64,000 nucleotides of DNA from Maribacter sp044594925 (GTDB lineage Bacteria; Bacteroidota; Bacteroidia; Flavobacteriales; Flavobacteriaceae). Shown here piece by piece: positions 62,045 to 64,000 of this stretch (position 1 is its first letter; every line of letters begins with the position of its first letter). Made by a program: the position numbers and the translations under genes. The stretch is taken from assembly GCF_044594925.1 (NCBI RefSeq), contig NZ_CP138991.1:1922001-1986000 (forward strand), given 5' to 3'. Below the pieces are notes generated by a model that saw only the letters and a list, made by a program, of their open reading frames with translations, did not search any database and was not told the origin of the DNA.

Positions 62045-64000
62045 TTACAACTCCATAATGTATTTGGTAAGACTGCTTTCATGAGATAAATCCAATTTCT
62101 TACGCAATCGATAGCGTTTTACCTCAACGCTACGAACAGAAATATTTAGTAAGGGTGCTATTTCCTTAGAGGACAAATTTAATCTTAGGTAAGCGCAAAG
62201 TTTTAAATCATTTGGCGAAAGCTCAGGGTGGCTACGTCTTATTTTTTGTAGGAACTCTTTATCCGCATTATTAAATGCTTTTTCAAAAAATTTCCAATCG
62301 TCTTCATTCGTTATACTTTTGTCAATAGTTCTAATTACACTCTTAATTTCCGAAGTACTTTCAATCTTGGTGAGCTCTTGTTTTATAGCGTTCAAAAATT
62401 CGTTCTTTTTAATCATGCTCATAGTAGCCACCGCCAGTTCCCTATTCTTTGCTTCAATCTCACTTTTCAATTTATCGTTCCTTAGTTGAATCAGTTCTTT
62501 TTCGGCCTTTAATTTTTTTCGTTTTGATTTCTTTTTCTCAATATCCAGCATTCGTTTTTGCCTAGTGGAATAGTAAGATTTATATAATCTGTGCACACCA
62601 AAAAAGACAACTATAAGCCCGATGAGATAAATAGTTTTTGCTATTCCCGACCAGTACCAAGGCCGCATTATTTCAAAGGCATAGGTAGCTGTATTTTCCG
62701 ATATGGAATTTCCCACTTTAGCTCTAACCTGAAATTCGTAACTACCGTACTCCAAATTGTTGAAAGAAACTTCTGGTGTCTTATCCCACTGACTCCAATC
62801 GTCATATAAGCCTTCTAGACGATACTGATAAAAAACTTCACTATACTTGTCGTATTGAGGTACCGTAAAATAAAAAGAGATTGAATTCCTTTTATAAGGT
62901 AAAGGCCGCACTGAAGATAAAGGCATTCTGGTGGATTCATCTATACCGGACCAACTATTTACCTGAATGATCTTTACATTATGACTAGATTTTTTTACTT
63001 TGGCCACATCCAACACTACATAGCCATTAGAAATACCTATCAAATATTGTTCATCCTTAATTCTAGTAAGATTTTCAAATCCTAAGACCCCTAGGCTTTT
63101 CCGGAAAAAAGAAGGAATTGGTATCGTCTTTACTTTTAATGCAGGGTTAAAGGTGCTAGGTGCGACATAGGTAAGTCCTTTTTTTGTAAAACACCAAAAC
63201 CTATTAACTTTCTCGTCCGGTATCATAATACTCGTTACACCACCTCGCTCCTTGAACAACATTCTAATAAGAGTAGTATCTGGTTTAAATCGTAGACTAT
63301 CCTCCGCTTTCCTGAACGTTGCATCTAATGAAGTATAAATAAGCTCATTTTGAAACTTTAAAATGCTAGAACCATGCCCCATTATTGGGTGTGATTCAGA
63401 ATGAATCACTCTATTGAAAGTGGAATCAATCGTTAGCTCATATAATCCTTTGTATTCGTGGTTCACCAGTATTTTTCCATTATTGAGAATTTCAAAAAAT
63501 CTACTTGAAATATCATATCCTAAGACTTTATTTCCAAAAACCCAATTTCCGTTTTCCTTTTTCAAGGTGGATAGGCCATCGTAATTTCCCTGAATTATTA
63601 TCTTCGGTTTTTCATTAAGGACTTTAAGGTCCCATGTTCCCGGTAACTTAGAAATTAAACTTGCTCTATCCTTATTTATAAGAAAAGTTCCTTTATTATG
63701 ACCACAAAACAATACACTGTCTATTATTTTCAAGTTCCATACTTGGCCATCCGTTCCTGCTATCATTCTAAAGTCATCTTCACTATTCTCAGGTTTTACA
63801 AAAAGACCTTGATTTGTTCCTAAATAGAGATTATTATTAAACACTTCTGAGGTATACACCAAACCCAAACGACCAAGATTATCAACAAACTCATTGAAAG
63901 GAGAATTTAAATTGACCACGCTTAAACCGTTATCCAGACCTAGCCAAAGATTATCATCCTTATCTTGAAACAAGGCTAAAACAGTATTATTATTGAGACC
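62045..64000 (-). CDS. Y_Y_Y-domain / LuxR-type regulator (5' end outside the window)
   Basis: The gene is open through the right edge, so the N terminus is missing and the apparent TTG start at 63973 is not used: the frame continues upstream in typical propeller sequence (GLNNNTVLALFQDKDDNLWL). The visible 651 codons hold the end of a two-component-type beta-propeller, a Y_Y_Y domain (YRLEGLYDDWSQWDKTPEVS), one membrane helix (about 440 residues into the visible part), a coiled coil and a C-terminal LuxR-type helix-turn-helix (LSSKEIAPLLNISVRSVEVK). It lacks kinase and receiver domains. Such proteins sense glycan fragments in the periplasm and control adjacent polysaccharide genes, here most likely the GH16 enzyme. 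Confidence 0.9.
   Translation of the reverse strand, partial: GLNNNTVLALFQDKDDNLWLGLDNGLSVVNLNSPFNEFVDNLGRLGLVYTSEVFNNNLYLGTNQGLFVKPENSEDDFRMIAGTDGQVWNLKIIDSVLFCGHNKGTFLINKDRASLISKLPGTWDLKVLNEKPKIIIQGNYDGLSTLKKENGNWVFGNKVLGYDISSRFFEILNNGKILVNHEYKGLYELTIDSTFNRVIHSESHPIMGHGSSILKFQNELIYTSLDATFRKAEDSLRFKPDTTLIRMLFKERGGVTSIMIPDEKVNRFWCFTKKGLTYVAPSTFNPALKVKTIPIPSFFRKSLGVLGFENLTRIKDEQYLIGISNGYVVLDVAKVKKSSHNVKIIQVNSWSGIDESTRMPLSSVRPLPYKRNSISFYFTVPQYDKYSEVFYQYRLEGLYDDWSQWDKTPEVSFNNLEYGSYEFQVRAKVGNSISENTATYAFEIMRPWYWSGIAKTIYLIGLIVVFFGVHRLYKSYYSTRQKRMLDIEKKKSKRKKLKAEKELIQLRNDKLKSEIEAKNRELAVATMSMIKKNEFLNAIKQELTKIESTSEIKSVIRTIDKSITNEDDWKFFEKAFNNADKEFLQKIRRSHPELSPNDLKLCAYLRLNLSSKEIAPLLNISVRSVEVKRYRLRKKLDLSHESSLTKYIMEL

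Noticed and set aside
62045..63973. Treating the LuxR-type regulator as complete with a TTG start at 63973
   Set aside because: The frame is open to the window edge and the upstream codons encode typical propeller sequence, so the gene is 5'-truncated by the window.

Overview
The window is chromosomal DNA from a member of the Bacteroidota, most likely a marine Flavobacteriaceae. The evidence is a SusC/SusD pair, many lipoproteins with a Cys shortly after a hydrophobic leader, a GH16 laminarinase-type enzyme beside a Y_Y_Y/LuxR regulator, both glutamine synthetase III and II, and promoters of the TTG-N19-TAnnTTTG type. The base composition is AT-rich. I saw no rRNA, CRISPR array, transposase or integrase. 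Genus and species cannot be fixed from sequence alone.

Layout. 0-8.4 kb: a membrane-bound AraC-type regulator, then a SusC-SusD-lipoprotein transport operon flanked by three copies of a repeated element, two of which can fold a long stem. 9-20.5 kb: mostly housekeeping genes. These are an alpha/beta hydrolase, pyrF, prfA, purM and the divergent glnN (GSIII) / GSII pair. Between purM and prfA lies a cassette reading Rieske protein, thioredoxin, ApbE flavinyltransferase, DUF4266 lipoprotein and DUF3570 protein. 20.5-27.1 kb: an outer-membrane-associated protein with a carboxypeptidase-like domain, a YrbG-type Ca/Na antiporter, a BlaI/BlaR-type pair whose sensor protease is fused to an M23 domain and a TonB-plug-like tail, apt, a small missed gene and tRNA-Arg(ACG) with a duplicated 3' end. 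27.8-30.8 kb: an operon of an HTH-less AraC-like protein, a 60-aa protein, gap, msrB and msrA, in which the last four genes overlap as ATGA.

31-43 kb is a signalling block. It holds an NtrC-type sigma-54 activator, a free-standing LytTR protein and four tandem paralogous TPR/transmembrane/HisKA_2 sensor kinases. Sigma-54-like sites (GG-N10-GC) precede the activator, the LytTR gene and, at 47.5 kb, an AhpD-like gene, so a local sigma-54 circuit is plausible. 42.7-54.4 kb is a mixed accessory region: VOC and NTF2-like proteins, a candidate RNA switch, an ECF sigma / TauD / isochorismatase operon, an LpxR-like deacylase, a zinc-ribbon protein, an OB-fold/YceI/DUF5777 operon and a Cache-like LytTR membrane regulator.

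54.7-64 kb: an 803-aa surface lipoprotein with duplicated lamin-tail-like and spondin-like modules, a split YeeE/YedE sulfur transporter, a GH16 lipoprotein with a carbohydrate-binding-like domain inserted in its catalytic fold, and the 3' part of a Y_Y_Y/LuxR regulator that runs off the window. The most interesting items are the kinase/sigma-54 block, the repeat family around susCD, the ApbE/DUF3570/DUF4266 cassette, the BlaR-M23-plug fusion and the permuted insert in the GH16 enzyme. All functional calls come from reading sequence. No database search was run.
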